This document shows, piece after piece, positions 44,732 through 53,489 of a DNA stretch of 64,000 nt. The notes under the pieces were generated by a model. That model made no database searches, had not been told where the DNA came from, and saw nothing but the letters and a program-made list of their open reading frames with translations. The DNA is taken from the NCBI GenBank assembly GCA_937958105.1, contig CALFXJ010000002.1, forward strand, positions 55,137-119,136, written 5' to 3'. The translations under genes and the position numbers were made by a program. This DNA comes from an uncultured Cellvibrio sp. GTDB taxonomy: Bacteria; Pseudomonadota; Gammaproteobacteria; Pseudomonadales; Cellvibrionaceae. Each line of letters starts with the position of its first letter. Within the stretch, counting starts at the first letter, position 1.

Positions 44732-46771
44732 ATGAAAACCCCAACCGGCAAGAAGTGGGTGACGGCGCTTGCGTGCGCTGCTGCCCTTGGAATTACTTCC
44801 GTTAATGCCCAAACCCTGACATCAAATCAAACCGGCACCCACGATGGATTTTATTTCTCATTCTGGAAGGATTCCGGCGATGCGTCTTTTGGTTTGATGT
44901 CTGGCGGTCGTTATACCTCTCAGTGGGGCAACAGCACCAACAACTGGGTGGGCGGTAAGGGCTGGAATCCCGGCGGCCCGCGCGTTGTGAATTACTCGGG
45001 CTCCTACAATGTCGATAATTCACAGAACTCTTATCTCGCGCTGTATGGCTGGACCCGTGGTCCGTTGATTGAGTATTACGTGATTGAGAGTTACGGTTCT
45101 TACAACCCTTCAACCTGTTCCGGCGGTATTGATTACGGCAGTTTCCAGAGCGATGGTGCTACTTATAATGTGCGTCGCTGTGAGCGGGTTAATCAGCCAT
45201 CCATCGAAGGTGATAGAACAACGTTTTATCAATACTTCAGCGTGAGATCGCCTAAGAAAGGTTTTGGAAATATTTCCGGGACCATCACCGTGGCAAACCA
45301 CTTTAATTTCTGGGCAAGCAAAGGATTGAATCTCGGGTCGCACGATTACATGGTCTTTGCGACTGAGGGTTATCAGAGCCGCGGCAGTTCAGACATCACC
45401 GTAAGCCAGGGCAGCGGTGGCGGCAACAACGGCGGTGGTAACAACAGCAGTACAGGTAACAGCAGCAGCGTCGGCGGTGGCAATGGTGGCGGTGACGGCG
45501 GTGGTATCACCGTGCGCGCACGAGGCACCAACGGCGATGAGCGCATTAACCTGCGTGTCGGTGGTACTACTGTGGCCAGCTGGACATTGACAACCAGCAA
45601 CCAGAACTACACCTATACCGGCGGAGCTTCCGGTGATATCCAGGTTGAATTCACCAACGATGGTACTAACCGTGACGTTATCCTGGATTACATCCAGGTC
45701 AATGGCGAAACCCGTCAGGCTGAAGACATGGAGTACAACACCGCAACCTATGCCAATAATCAGTGCGGTGGTGGTTCCTATTCAGACACCATGCATTGTA
45801 ATGGTGTGATTGGTTTTGGCTTCACCTACGATTGCTTCAGTGGCAACTGTAACGGCGGTGGCGGCAATACCGGCGGAAACAGCAGCGCGAGCAACAGCTC
45901 TACCGGCAACAACAATGGCGGCGGTAACACCAACTGCAGTGGTTACGTGGGCATTACCTTTGATGATGGTCCTAACTCCAACACCACAACCCTCATCAAT
46001 CTGTTGAATCAGAATAACCTCAAACCGGTAACCTGGTTCAGTCAGGGTAATAATGTGACCAGCAATCCATCACTGGTGACAGCAATGCGTGCAGTGGGTG
46101 AAGTACAGAACCACAGCTTCTCTCACCCGCAGATGGGCAATCTTGGCTATCAGCAGATTTATGATGAGCTGAACCGTACCAACCAGGCAATTCAGAATGC
46201 CGGTGCACCCAAGCCCACCCTGTTCCGTCCGCCTTACGGTACTGTGAACTCCACGATTCAACAGGCAGCTCAGGCGCTCGGTCTGCGGGTTATTACCTGG
46301 GATGTGGATTCGCAGGATTGGAACGGTGCAAGTGCCAGCGCTATTGCGAACTCTGTGAACCAACTGCAGAACGGTCAGGTGATCCTGATGCACGACGGCA
46401 GCTATGCCAATACCAACGCGGCTATTCCGCAAATCGCGGCTAACCTGCGTGCCAGAGGTTTGTGCCCGGGTCGCATCGATCCTAACACTGGCCGTGCCGT
46501 AGCGCCGTCCGGTTCAAACAGTGGTGGTAATACCGGTGGCAACACTGGCGGCAACACCGGTGGAAACACGGGCGGTAATACTGGTGGCAACACTGGTGGC
46601 AATACTGGCGGTAACAACGGTGGAGCCAACTGCCAATGTAACTGGTACGGTACCCTGTACCCCTCCTGCCAGACCACAACCAGTGGCTGGGGCTGGGAAC
46701 AGAATCGCAGCTGTATCAGCAACAGCACCTGTAACAGCCAGAACGGTGCAGGCGGAGTTGTCTGTAACTAA
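44732..46771 (+). CDS. xyn11A: Secreted modular xylanase/deacetylase (GH11, CBM60-like, CE4, CBM10)
   Basis: About 679 residues. After a signal peptide cut near VNA-QT comes GH11, with nucleophile Glu in PLIEYYVIESYG and acid-base Glu in FATEGYQSRGSSD. A Gly/Asn/Ser linker leads to a CBM36/60-like module (ITVRARGTNGDERINLRVGG, DYIQVNGETRQAEDMEY). The CE4 (NodB) deacetylase has ITFDDGPNS, HSFSHPQ and FRPPYGT. After an NTGG repeat linker, a CBM10 (CQCNWYGTLYPSC, WGWEQNRSC) ends the protein. It should cut xylan and remove its acetyl groups. I chose ATG 44732 with GGAG seven bases before it. The architecture is known from Cellvibrio. Confidence 0.95.
   Translation: MKTPTGKKWVTALACAAALGITSVNAQTLTSNQTGTHDGFYFSFWKDSGDASFGLMSGGRYTSQWGNSTNNWVGGKGWNPGGPRVVNYSGSYNVDNSQNSYLALYGWTRGPLIEYYVIESYGSYNPSTCSGGIDYGSFQSDGATYNVRRCERVNQPSIEGDRTTFYQYFSVRSPKKGFGNISGTITVANHFNFWASKGLNLGSHDYMVFATEGYQSRGSSDITVSQGSGGGNNGGGNNSSTGNSSSVGGGNGGGDGGGITVRARGTNGDERINLRVGGTTVASWTLTTSNQNYTYTGGASGDIQVEFTNDGTNRDVILDYIQVNGETRQAEDMEYNTATYANNQCGGGSYSDTMHCNGVIGFGFTYDCFSGNCNGGGGNTGGNSSASNSSTGNNNGGGNTNCSGYVGITFDDGPNSNTTTLINLLNQNNLKPVTWFSQGNNVTSNPSLVTAMRAVGEVQNHSFSHPQMGNLGYQQIYDELNRTNQAIQNAGAPKPTLFRPPYGTVNSTIQQAAQALGLRVITWDVDSQDWNGASASAIANSVNQLQNGQVILMHDGSYANTNAAIPQIAANLRARGLCPGRIDPNTGRAVAPSGSNSGGNTGGNTGGNTGGNTGGNTGGNTGGNTGGNNGGANCQCNWYGTLYPSCQTTTSGWGWEQNRSCISNSTCNSQNGAGGVVCN
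46522..46624 (+). repeat. 12-base tandem repeat encoding NTGG linker
   Basis: Seven near-perfect copies of a GGTAATACTGGC-like unit encode (NTGG)n between the CE4 and CBM10 modules. Third-position changes between copies show they are old enough to have diverged. Copy number is likely variable between strains. Confidence 0.8.
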
Positions 46772-46815
46772 TCTGCTTAAGGGGCGGGCCTGACCGCCCC
46801 TGTCTGCAGCTTCAG

Positions 46816-46847
46816 AAAAGCGAGCTTCCTGTGAGGCTCGCTTTTTT
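46816..46847 (+). terminator. Rho-independent terminator after the xylanase
   Basis: GCGAGC (46820-46825) pairs with GCTCGC (46836-46841) and has a six-T tail. A second GC-rich hairpin without T-run, GGGGCGG/CCGCCCC (46781-46800), lies just before it. Confidence 0.85.
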
Positions 46848-47032
46848 ATTTCCCACCCGACGATTCCGGTTAAACGTGGCGCATTATCATCGCTTAGTCA
46901 GCGACGGGCGCATCCAGCCTTTAACAAATTTGTACGCAATCGCACACAGGACCTTTCAGGAGCAGCCAGAGTCACATTGAGTTAAGCAGCGTTCGTCAAA
47001 ACATCCTCGGTTACTCACAACGGAGCCGCATC

Positions 47033-48091
47033 ATGCCTTCAGCGTTCATAAATACCATCGCTACGGCCGTCCCTGATTTTGATGTGCATGAAAAATTTAT
47101 TCAGTATTGTCCCAGGCTCCTGGATGACAAGAGATCCGCGCGCCTGTTTCAGCGCATGGTGGAACGCGCCCAGATTCAGCATCGCTATTCGTTTCTGGAA
47201 CCTCACCGCGATGAAGACAAGATGGATACCCAGGGTTTCTATCGCCCCGAGGCTTTTCCAGACACCGCGGCTCGAATGCATTTCTACGAGCAACATGCTT
47301 TTCCGCTTGCGCAACGAGCACTTGATCAACTGGATCTTGGGCAGATTACGCATCTGATTGTTACCACCTGCACCGGATTTTTTGCGCCGGGGCTTGACCA
47401 GAAAATTATTGATCATTATGGCCTCTCTGCCCATGTTGAGTGCACAACCATTGGTTTCATGGGATGTTTTGCTGCATTCAATACATTAAAGCTGGCCCGC
47501 CATATTGTGCGTTCCGAAGAGAACGCCAAAGTGCTGGTAGTGAATATTGAACTGTGTACGCTGCACCTGAAACCTACCGGTACTTTGGAAGAGATGCTGT
47601 CGTTTCTGATTTTTGCTGATGGTTGCGCGGCGAGTATAGTGTCCTCTACACCAGATGGTTTGGAGTTGCAGGACTTCAAGTCGGTGGTCATGCCGGAAAC
47701 CCAAGGGTTGATCACCTGGCGAATCGGTGGTCTCGGATTTGATATGCATTTATCCGGTCAGGTGCCGACTGCCATAGCTGCCAATCTTCCTGTACAACTC
47801 CATCATTTATTGAATGGTTATACCCGCAGCGATATCACCCACTGGGCTATCCATCCCGGCGGACGCTCCGTACTTGATGCCGTGAAAACCGGAGGACAAC
47901 TGGAAGAACAGCAACTCAGCAGATCGCGGGATATACTGCGTCGCTTTGGCAATATGTCATCCGCAACCATTATGTTTGTACTGCAGGATATTCTGGATAA
48001 CGCCGGGCAGCCGGGCCTCGGATTCGCCATGGGATTCGGCCCCGGCCTGAAAGTTGAAAGCATGCGCTTTGCGGTAGCAGGAAAGAGCTGA
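47033..48091 (+). CDS. Type III polyketide synthase
   Basis: Chalcone synthase-like condensing enzyme of 352 residues. The catalytic triad is Cys145 (GFMGCFAAFNTL), His274 (AIHPGGRSVLD) and Asn307 (GNMSSATIMFVL). It should extend an acyl starter with malonyl units to a phenolic or pyrone product. The starter is not predictable, but the following methyltransferase and flavoprotein genes suggest a modified alkylresorcinol or quinone lipid. The stop overlaps the next start by one base. Confidence 0.9.
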   Translation: MPSAFINTIATAVPDFDVHEKFIQYCPRLLDDKRSARLFQRMVERAQIQHRYSFLEPHRDEDKMDTQGFYRPEAFPDTAARMHFYEQHAFPLAQRALDQLDLGQITHLIVTTCTGFFAPGLDQKIIDHYGLSAHVECTTIGFMGCFAAFNTLKLARHIVRSEENAKVLVVNIELCTLHLKPTGTLEEMLSFLIFADGCAASIVSSTPDGLELQDFKSVVMPETQGLITWRIGGLGFDMHLSGQVPTAIAANLPVQLHHLLNGYTRSDITHWAIHPGGRSVLDAVKTGGQLEEQQLSRSRDILRRFGNMSSATIMFVLQDILDNAGQPGLGFAMGFGPGLKVESMRFAVAGKS

Positions 48092-48810
48092 TGCCCGACT
48101 TCAAACAACGCAGCAATAAAAGTGAACTGATGGATCAGGAAGACATTTCCTTTGAAGAATTTCACGATTGCCTGCAGGGCCTGGAGATCATTAATCATCT
48201 TACACTGGCTTATCGACCTACGCTGACATGGTTATATCCGTGGATCACCGCTGGCGAGCCGCTGTGTATCCTGGATGCAGGCTGTGGAGGCGGAGATATG
48301 CTGCGCCAGATCGCCCGACAATTGCGCAGGCGAAACACGGCAAGTCCCGCAATAAAGCTACTGGGCGTTGACCTGAATCCCTGGTCGAAACAGTCGGCGG
48401 AATTAAATAACGCTTTTCCCTCTATTCATTATGAAACCGCTGACATCTTCAGCTTTCAGCCCGCAAGATCAATCGACATCATCATCTGCTCCCTCTTCAC
48501 GCACCATCTCACTGACGATCAGGTTGTGGATTTTCTGCGCTGGATTGATGCTCGTGCAACCAAAGGCTGGTTTATCAATGATCTTCATCGCCACCCTCTG
48601 CCCTATTACTTTATCAAGACCGCAACAGCGGTATTCAGTCGCAACCGGTTGATTCGTCACGATGCCGCCGTGTCTGTTGCGCGAGCCTTCAGCATTGCGG
48701 ACTGGCGCCAGCTGCTGGCTCGAGCGGGGATAGGTGACCGTGCACATATTCAGTGGTTTTTTCCGTTTCGCCTGTGCATTTCATGTGTCAAATCTCCATG
48801 CCTGCGCTAA
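48091..48810 (+). CDS. Class I SAM-dependent methyltransferase of the PKS operon
   Basis: About 239 residues. The SAM site is LDAGCGGGDMLRQ (61-72), with LLGVDLNPWSKQ next. It follows the type III PKS directly and precedes a flavoprotein, so it probably methylates the polyketide, as SrsB does in Streptomyces phenolic lipids, although SrsB is a different methyltransferase family. No substrate is shown. Confidence 0.8.
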   Translation: MPDFKQRSNKSELMDQEDISFEEFHDCLQGLEIINHLTLAYRPTLTWLYPWITAGEPLCILDAGCGGGDMLRQIARQLRRRNTASPAIKLLGVDLNPWSKQSAELNNAFPSIHYETADIFSFQPARSIDIIICSLFTHHLTDDQVVDFLRWIDARATKGWFINDLHRHPLPYYFIKTATAVFSRNRLIRHDAAVSVARAFSIADWRQLLARAGIGDRAHIQWFFPFRLCISCVKSPCLR

Positions 48811-50066
48811 TTCATAATGCCGTAATTATTGGTGGTGGTCCGGCAGGCTCTGCTGTCGCTATTACGCTCGCACGCCATAACATTCCGGTTTGCCTGTTGG
48901 AACGAAAAACTGGGCCTCACGATAAAGTCTGCGGTGAATTTATCAGCTGGGAAGCAGCACAGTATCTTCAGAGTCTGGGCATAGACTTGCCCGCCCTGGG
49001 TGCACAACCGATCCAGCGCTTCAAGCTGTACAGCGGCGAACAGATGCTCACCACCGCCTTACCCTTCACCGGCTGGAGCCTGTCACGCCGTCGATTGGAC
49101 GATGCCTTGTTACGAGCAGCGAAGGTTGCCGGCGCGACAGTGCAGACGGGTGCAGCCGTCAGGAAACTGCAGCGCGAAGAAGAAGCATGGAACCTGTCTA
49201 TCAACCGTTCGTGTGACAAATCCTTGGTGGGTAATAAAAACAAGGAACCGCTGGCGCAGCAGGATTGGGAAGAAGCCCATGAACTATCGACCGAAACGCT
49301 GCGGGCGCGCACGGTTTTCCTTGCCAGCGGCAAGCACGACCTCCGCTGCTGGTCCCGTGTAAAACAGTCAGACAATCCTGGTGATGTTGTTGGCTTTAAG
49401 ATGCACCTCACCCTGACGCCGGTCCAGCAGGAGCTGATGCGTGGCATTGTGGAGATTCACCTGTTCGACGGCGGTTACGCAGGACTGGAGTCGGTGGAAG
49501 ATCATAAAACCAATCTGTGTTTTCTGATCAACAAGCGCATCTTCCTTGCGTGTAATCGTTCGTGGCCCAACCTGCTCGACTGGCTTGGCCGCACATCATC
49601 GCACATGCAGCAGCGCCTTAGCGGTGCTGTTCCACTGTGGCAGCAGCCACTCGCGATCTCCGGCGTCCCCTACGGTTATCTCCACTCACCATCACTCGCT
49701 GAGCCAGATTTGTTTCGCCTGGGTGATCAGGCTGCCGTGATCCCCTCATTTGCCGGAGATGGCATTGCCATGGCTTTGCATTCAGGAATATTGGCAGCAC
49801 GTATCTATACAGAAAACACCTGTACAGAAAACACCTGTGCAGAAAACACCTGTGCCACAGATGGCGCTGCAGGTGGCAACGCCCTGGCCTACCATCGTCA
49901 GGCAATGCAGGACTTCCAGCGACAGGTACGCAATGCGCAGCGACTGGAGAAAATGTTTTCCAGTCGCGCAGGCAGGAAGGCCGCCCTGTTGTTAGGGCGT
50001 GCCTGTCCCAGGCTTGTCACCACCGCCATGATGCACACCCGCATACATCCTTCGCTCTTCCTTTAA
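48798..50066 (+). CDS. FAD-dependent oxidoreductase (geranylgeranyl reductase-like)
   Basis: About 422 residues. The FAD motif is AVIIGGGPAGSAVAITLAR, then CLLERKTGPHDKVCGEFIS with a GEF signature typical of geranylgeranyl reductase-type flavoproteins, and the second FAD-binding stretch RLGDQAAVIPSFAGDGIAMAL. It probably hydroxylates or reduces the polyketide product. The start is uncertain: ATG 48798 fits the fold, and earlier GTG/ATG codons are open; none has a good ribosome site. It overlaps the methyltransferase by 13 bases. Confidence 0.8.
   Translation: MPALIHNAVIIGGGPAGSAVAITLARHNIPVCLLERKTGPHDKVCGEFISWEAAQYLQSLGIDLPALGAQPIQRFKLYSGEQMLTTALPFTGWSLSRRRLDDALLRAAKVAGATVQTGAAVRKLQREEEAWNLSINRSCDKSLVGNKNKEPLAQQDWEEAHELSTETLRARTVFLASGKHDLRCWSRVKQSDNPGDVVGFKMHLTLTPVQQELMRGIVEIHLFDGGYAGLESVEDHKTNLCFLINKRIFLACNRSWPNLLDWLGRTSSHMQQRLSGAVPLWQQPLAISGVPYGYLHSPSLAEPDLFRLGDQAAVIPSFAGDGIAMALHSGILAARIYTENTCTENTCAENTCATDGAAGGNALAYHRQAMQDFQRQVRNAQRLEKMFSSRAGRKAALLLGRACPRLVTTAMMHTRIHPSLFL
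49809..49853 (+). repeat. Three 15-base tandem repeats in the flavoprotein gene
   Basis: ACAGAAAACACCTGT occurs twice, then GCAGAAAACACCTGT, in frame, encoding TENTC, TENTC and AENTC. The identical DNA copies suggest recent slippage expansion. Confidence 0.85.
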
Positions 50067-50074
50067 TCTCTCTG

Positions 50075-50935
50075 TCAAACCGTTATTGCGTGCGCCTGAA
50101 GAAAGGTCTTCGCATTGGCGGCCTGCATGATGTGAGCGATCTGTTCGCGATCACGCTGCAGGACCTCTTTTACAGGCGATCCAAACCACTCCAGCGATGC
50201 TTCTATAGAGGTTTCGCCAGCCACCTGAAGCAGAAAGCGGGAATAATCAAATTCACCCTCGAACAGCGACACCATGCCATCGCGGGTGCCGGCCGGCGAA
50301 TAAACATTAGCTGGTGCGAATATCGGCAGCAGGCAACGCTCACGAATATTTTTTAAATGAAAATGTTTAATGAAAGGTTTGAGCTCCCGGTAAACCGCCC
50401 AGGGATCATCGCCCGCTTCCCACAGATGCAGAACATCAAAATTCAATTTGAGGGATGGATGATCAACTTCTTCCAGTAACTGCCGTGTAGACGCAGCAGT
50501 ATCGGCCAGCGTGTGGGGATGGGTCTCAATCAATAATTCGCAGCCGTAATCCGCCAGCTGATCGCATAATCTTTGCAGCCGCCGCACCATCAGGCACCGT
50601 TGCTCTTGAGTCACACTGTGGCTGGCCTGCTGCCCCGCAAAGCTGCGAATCTTGCGCGTACCCCAATGGCTGGCACGTTCACACAAGAGCGCTGCCTTTT
50701 GCTGCGTTGCGTAGGGGTCACCGTCCAGCGGAAGGTAGTCGCTGATCATGGTGGCGCACAATCCCAGCGATGCCAGCCACTGTTCGTCGTACTCGGATTG
50801 GTGAGCAAGGTTGTGCGCATGGATACCCCAGATTTCCAGTCCGTGAAATTGCTGCGCGCGCGCCCACTTGGCTAACTGCTCGATGGAAATCAGTTGATGG
50901 CGGAACGAAATCGTACAGAGCGATAGATTAATCAT
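50075..50935 (-). CDS. asbF: 3-dehydroshikimate dehydratase of petrobactin synthesis
   Basis: TIM-barrel protein of about 286 residues that makes 3,4-dihydroxybenzoate from 3-dehydroshikimate. It carries segments I recall from Bacillus AsbF: SLCTISFRHQLIS at the start, MISDY, KIRSFAGQ, LLIETHPHTLAD, EEVDHPSLKLNFD, NVYSPAGTRDGM, SLFEGEFDY and ASLEWFG. Two ATGs overlap the asbDE stop; I chose 50935, which has better spacing from GGAGG. It ends the asb operon and converges with the flavoprotein gene. Confidence 0.92.
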   Translation of the reverse strand: MINLSLCTISFRHQLISIEQLAKWARAQQFHGLEIWGIHAHNLAHQSEYDEQWLASLGLCATMISDYLPLDGDPYATQQKAALLCERASHWGTRKIRSFAGQQASHSVTQEQRCLMVRRLQRLCDQLADYGCELLIETHPHTLADTAASTRQLLEEVDHPSLKLNFDVLHLWEAGDDPWAVYRELKPFIKHFHLKNIRERCLLPIFAPANVYSPAGTRDGMVSLFEGEFDYSRFLLQVAGETSIEASLEWFGSPVKEVLQRDREQIAHIMQAANAKTFLQAHAITV

Positions 50936-52218
50936 CATGCCTCCACTGGTGGTAAAGTGACATTCCCGACGGATGATCTCTCCCAGGTGGCACACCAGGT
51001 TTTATGCAAAGCATACAGGTGCTGCTTAATTGTAAATTCGCGCTGGTCCTGTTCATCCAGCAGCTGAAATATTTCTTCAGCCAGGGCTTCATCGCCCGTC
51101 AACGCCAGCTTCATGGCCCGGTACTGAATTATCTTGTAGGTCTCCACGAGTTTGCCGATAACATCACACCAGCACTCAAACTCGACATCATCCAGTTTCA
51201 GATTACGCCAGAAAAAAGCGAATCCATGTTCGTAGGCGTATTTGCGGATCGACAATACCGGCAATTCTTTTAACGCTTCAGACAGCTGTGCCAGCTGCAG
51301 CCCTCGATAGCCCTCCAGGTGGTGACGAATAATCCGGCGTACTGCCGTGGTCATCGGGTTGGTGTCGAGTTTCATGCAGGCATTGAAGTATTCTTTGATT
51401 GCTTCAGGCGAGGATGCGCGGATCTCGGAGCTGTCAAAGTAGTAGCCCCCCGCCGCGTGAGGTGATCGAACCGCTTCAAGAATTCTGTTTCTTGGCAAGC
51501 TGCCTTCCCACCGATAATCCGGGTCGAGCATCAACCATGTCTCCGGGTCATCTGTTTTTTCGAGCATGACGTAATGCGGAAACGGATTTGCATTGAACTT
51601 ATTTTCCCGCTCCGGCAACAGATACATGTCGAGCATTACCATGACGCTGCGCTCTGGCGGCCTGTTATCAAGCAGGGATAACAGGCGCCGAACATTGGCT
51701 TCTTTACTCAGGGCGCGGTCATACCAGCCATGCACACACACACCGTAAAGCTGCTGGTACCAGTGAACAAAAAACTGGTGATTGATGGTGGCAGAGTGAT
51801 AGGAAATCCGGCAGTCGTCAGTGATGACGACGTCCGCATCCCAGACCCCGAAATAGAATGGACGATGATCAACGATCGGGGATTCTTTGATGATCTCGCA
51901 CAGGCAGCTGACAAAACAATGCACCTTGATATCATCAAACTCTACCGGCGGCTCTATGGTGTCAGCCGTGTTATCCAGTCGCGCCAGCAGATTGGCCAGT
52001 GTGTCTACCGTTTCGAAATCTTCTTTTGCCAAGGCATCATCGGGAATCACGAAGCCATGATCCAGCTCCAGATGCAGCAACAGCTGCAACACCATAACGG
52101 AGTCCAGGTATAAATCTTCATTTAAACGGGCGTAAGGGCTGAAGGCCGAAATATAGGGAACAGCCATCTTCTCTGCCAACACCTGATGAATCAGGTCGAT
52201 GATATCTGCTTTGGTCAT
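50935..52218 (-). CDS. asbDE: Fused aryl carrier protein and petrobactin synthase condensing domain (AsbD-AsbE)
   Basis: About 427 residues. The first 85 form a carrier domain; the pantetheine Ser is in NEDLYLDSVMVLQLLLHLE (Ser40), as in AsbD. The rest (about 95-427) resembles AsbE, which transfers 3,4-dihydroxybenzoate from the carrier to a spermidine amine: HCFVSCLCEII, MLDMYLLPERENKFN, FPHYVMLEK and AAGGYYFDSSEI. In Bacillus these are two separate genes. ATG 52218 has AAGG upstream. The fusion would keep the charged carrier beside its transferase. Confidence 0.85.
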   Translation of the reverse strand: MTKADIIDLIHQVLAEKMAVPYISAFSPYARLNEDLYLDSVMVLQLLLHLELDHGFVIPDDALAKEDFETVDTLANLLARLDNTADTIEPPVEFDDIKVHCFVSCLCEIIKESPIVDHRPFYFGVWDADVVITDDCRISYHSATINHQFFVHWYQQLYGVCVHGWYDRALSKEANVRRLLSLLDNRPPERSVMVMLDMYLLPERENKFNANPFPHYVMLEKTDDPETWLMLDPDYRWEGSLPRNRILEAVRSPHAAGGYYFDSSEIRASSPEAIKEYFNACMKLDTNPMTTAVRRIIRHHLEGYRGLQLAQLSEALKELPVLSIRKYAYEHGFAFFWRNLKLDDVEFECWCDVIGKLVETYKIIQYRAMKLALTGDEALAEEIFQLLDEQDQREFTIKQHLYALHKTWCATWERSSVGNVTLPPVEA

Positions 52219-52238
52219 AAACAAGCCTTTCAGAAAAA

Positions 52239-53489
52239 TTATGCGGGCACCATGACTGGAGCTTGAGCCAGGGATTTGCGATTGATCTTGCCGTTAGGCA
52301 GGCGCGGAATTGCCGCCACCTGTTCAAAATCGTGGGGCACTTGATGAGGTGCAAGATGTTTTGCACACCAGGCACGCAGGTGATTGAAATCCACAGCTTC
52401 GCGAGCCACAAACTTCAGACCCGCCCGCTCACCGGCATAGGCATCCTGCTTCTTAAAAACGACCGCGTCTGTAATCAAGGGATACTCGAGCAATACGTCC
52501 TCAACTTCCTGCGGATAAACATTCAGCCCGGCAACATTGATGGTGTCATCCAGTCGCGCAACGAAGAACAAACGGCCCTGTTCATTGAGATAACCAAGAT
52601 CCTGAGTAAAGACTGGCTCACCATTTTTAGTGACGACAATTTCTGCTGGTGCATCGCTCCCGGTACCGGCGCTGAGCTGAACGTGGGGCAAGGCCTGCCC
52701 CATCTCATTGGCTGCCTGCACCGATTGCGCAATGGCCACGCAGCCTGCTTCTGAACAACCGTACTGCTGAAACAGGAATTGGGTTTTCTGCTGCAGCGAC
52801 TGAAACCATGGCCGAGGCAGAACGGCGCCGGAGGTCATCACCGCGTGCAGATTGCTGCCTGCTGGCAGAAGTTGACACAATGTATTGAGCAGTGTCGGCG
52901 AGCTGTACAAGAGGTGCGCAGGACAGCTCATTAATTTGCGGATCAGATATCTGGGATTAATCTGCGTGATAATGACTGGCTCTACGCCACGGGTCAGAGC
53001 AACCAGCACACCGCAGATCAAACCGTATGAATGGGTCACGGGACAAGCAACTACCGGTGTCATGCTGGCCGGCAGGGTAAAGCTGGTCACGTAACTTTCA
53101 ATCTCCTCATCAATAGATTCCCAGGTGCGCGCAATAGTCTTTGGCTCGCCCGTTGTACCGGAACTCATCTGCACCAGAACACCCGCACTGTCAGGTCCAC
53201 GGGACTGAATGGCAAGGGGGTTGTCGATATCATGAAACAGCAGTTGGTGACACTCGGCGCGCAGCGCCGACCGGCGTGCAGCTTCCTGCGGTGTTGCCGC
53301 GTGAATTGGAAAAACCGAACCGCCTTTTTGCTTGATGAACAGACACAGGGCAATCCATTCGGCGGTATCCGTCAGGCAAACTGCCAGGCGCTGTCCTTGG
53401 CAGTGATGCAGAAACGGCAGCGTGTCGTAATAAGCAGAGCGCGCGGAAAAGTATTCGCGACTGTAGTGATCGTCATTCACATAAATCAT
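52239..53489 (-). CDS. asbC: 3,4-dihydroxybenzoate-AMP ligase
   Basis: ANL-family adenylating enzyme of about 416 residues. The P-loop-like motif is VQMSSGTTGEPKTIART, the A5 motif is QQYGCSEAGC, the hinge region is VAGLNVYPQEVEDVL, and the C-terminal catalytic Lys is in LPNGKINRKSL. It should load 3,4-dihydroxybenzoate on the carrier domain encoded next. It starts at ATG 53489 and overlaps asbB by 17 bases. Confidence 0.88.
   Translation of the reverse strand: MIYVNDDHYSREYFSARSAYYDTLPFLHHCQGQRLAVCLTDTAEWIALCLFIKQKGGSVFPIHAATPQEAARRSALRAECHQLLFHDIDNPLAIQSRGPDSAGVLVQMSSGTTGEPKTIARTWESIDEEIESYVTSFTLPASMTPVVACPVTHSYGLICGVLVALTRGVEPVIITQINPRYLIRKLMSCPAHLLYSSPTLLNTLCQLLPAGSNLHAVMTSGAVLPRPWFQSLQQKTQFLFQQYGCSEAGCVAIAQSVQAANEMGQALPHVQLSAGTGSDAPAEIVVTKNGEPVFTQDLGYLNEQGRLFFVARLDDTINVAGLNVYPQEVEDVLLEYPLITDAVVFKKQDAYAGERAGLKFVAREAVDFNHLRAWCAKHLAPHQVPHDFEQVAAIPRLPNGKINRKSLAQAPVMVPA

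Noticed and set aside
46522..46624. Possible CRISPR array because of short regular repeats
   Set aside because: The 12-base units are contiguous, in frame and encode a linker; there are no spacers.
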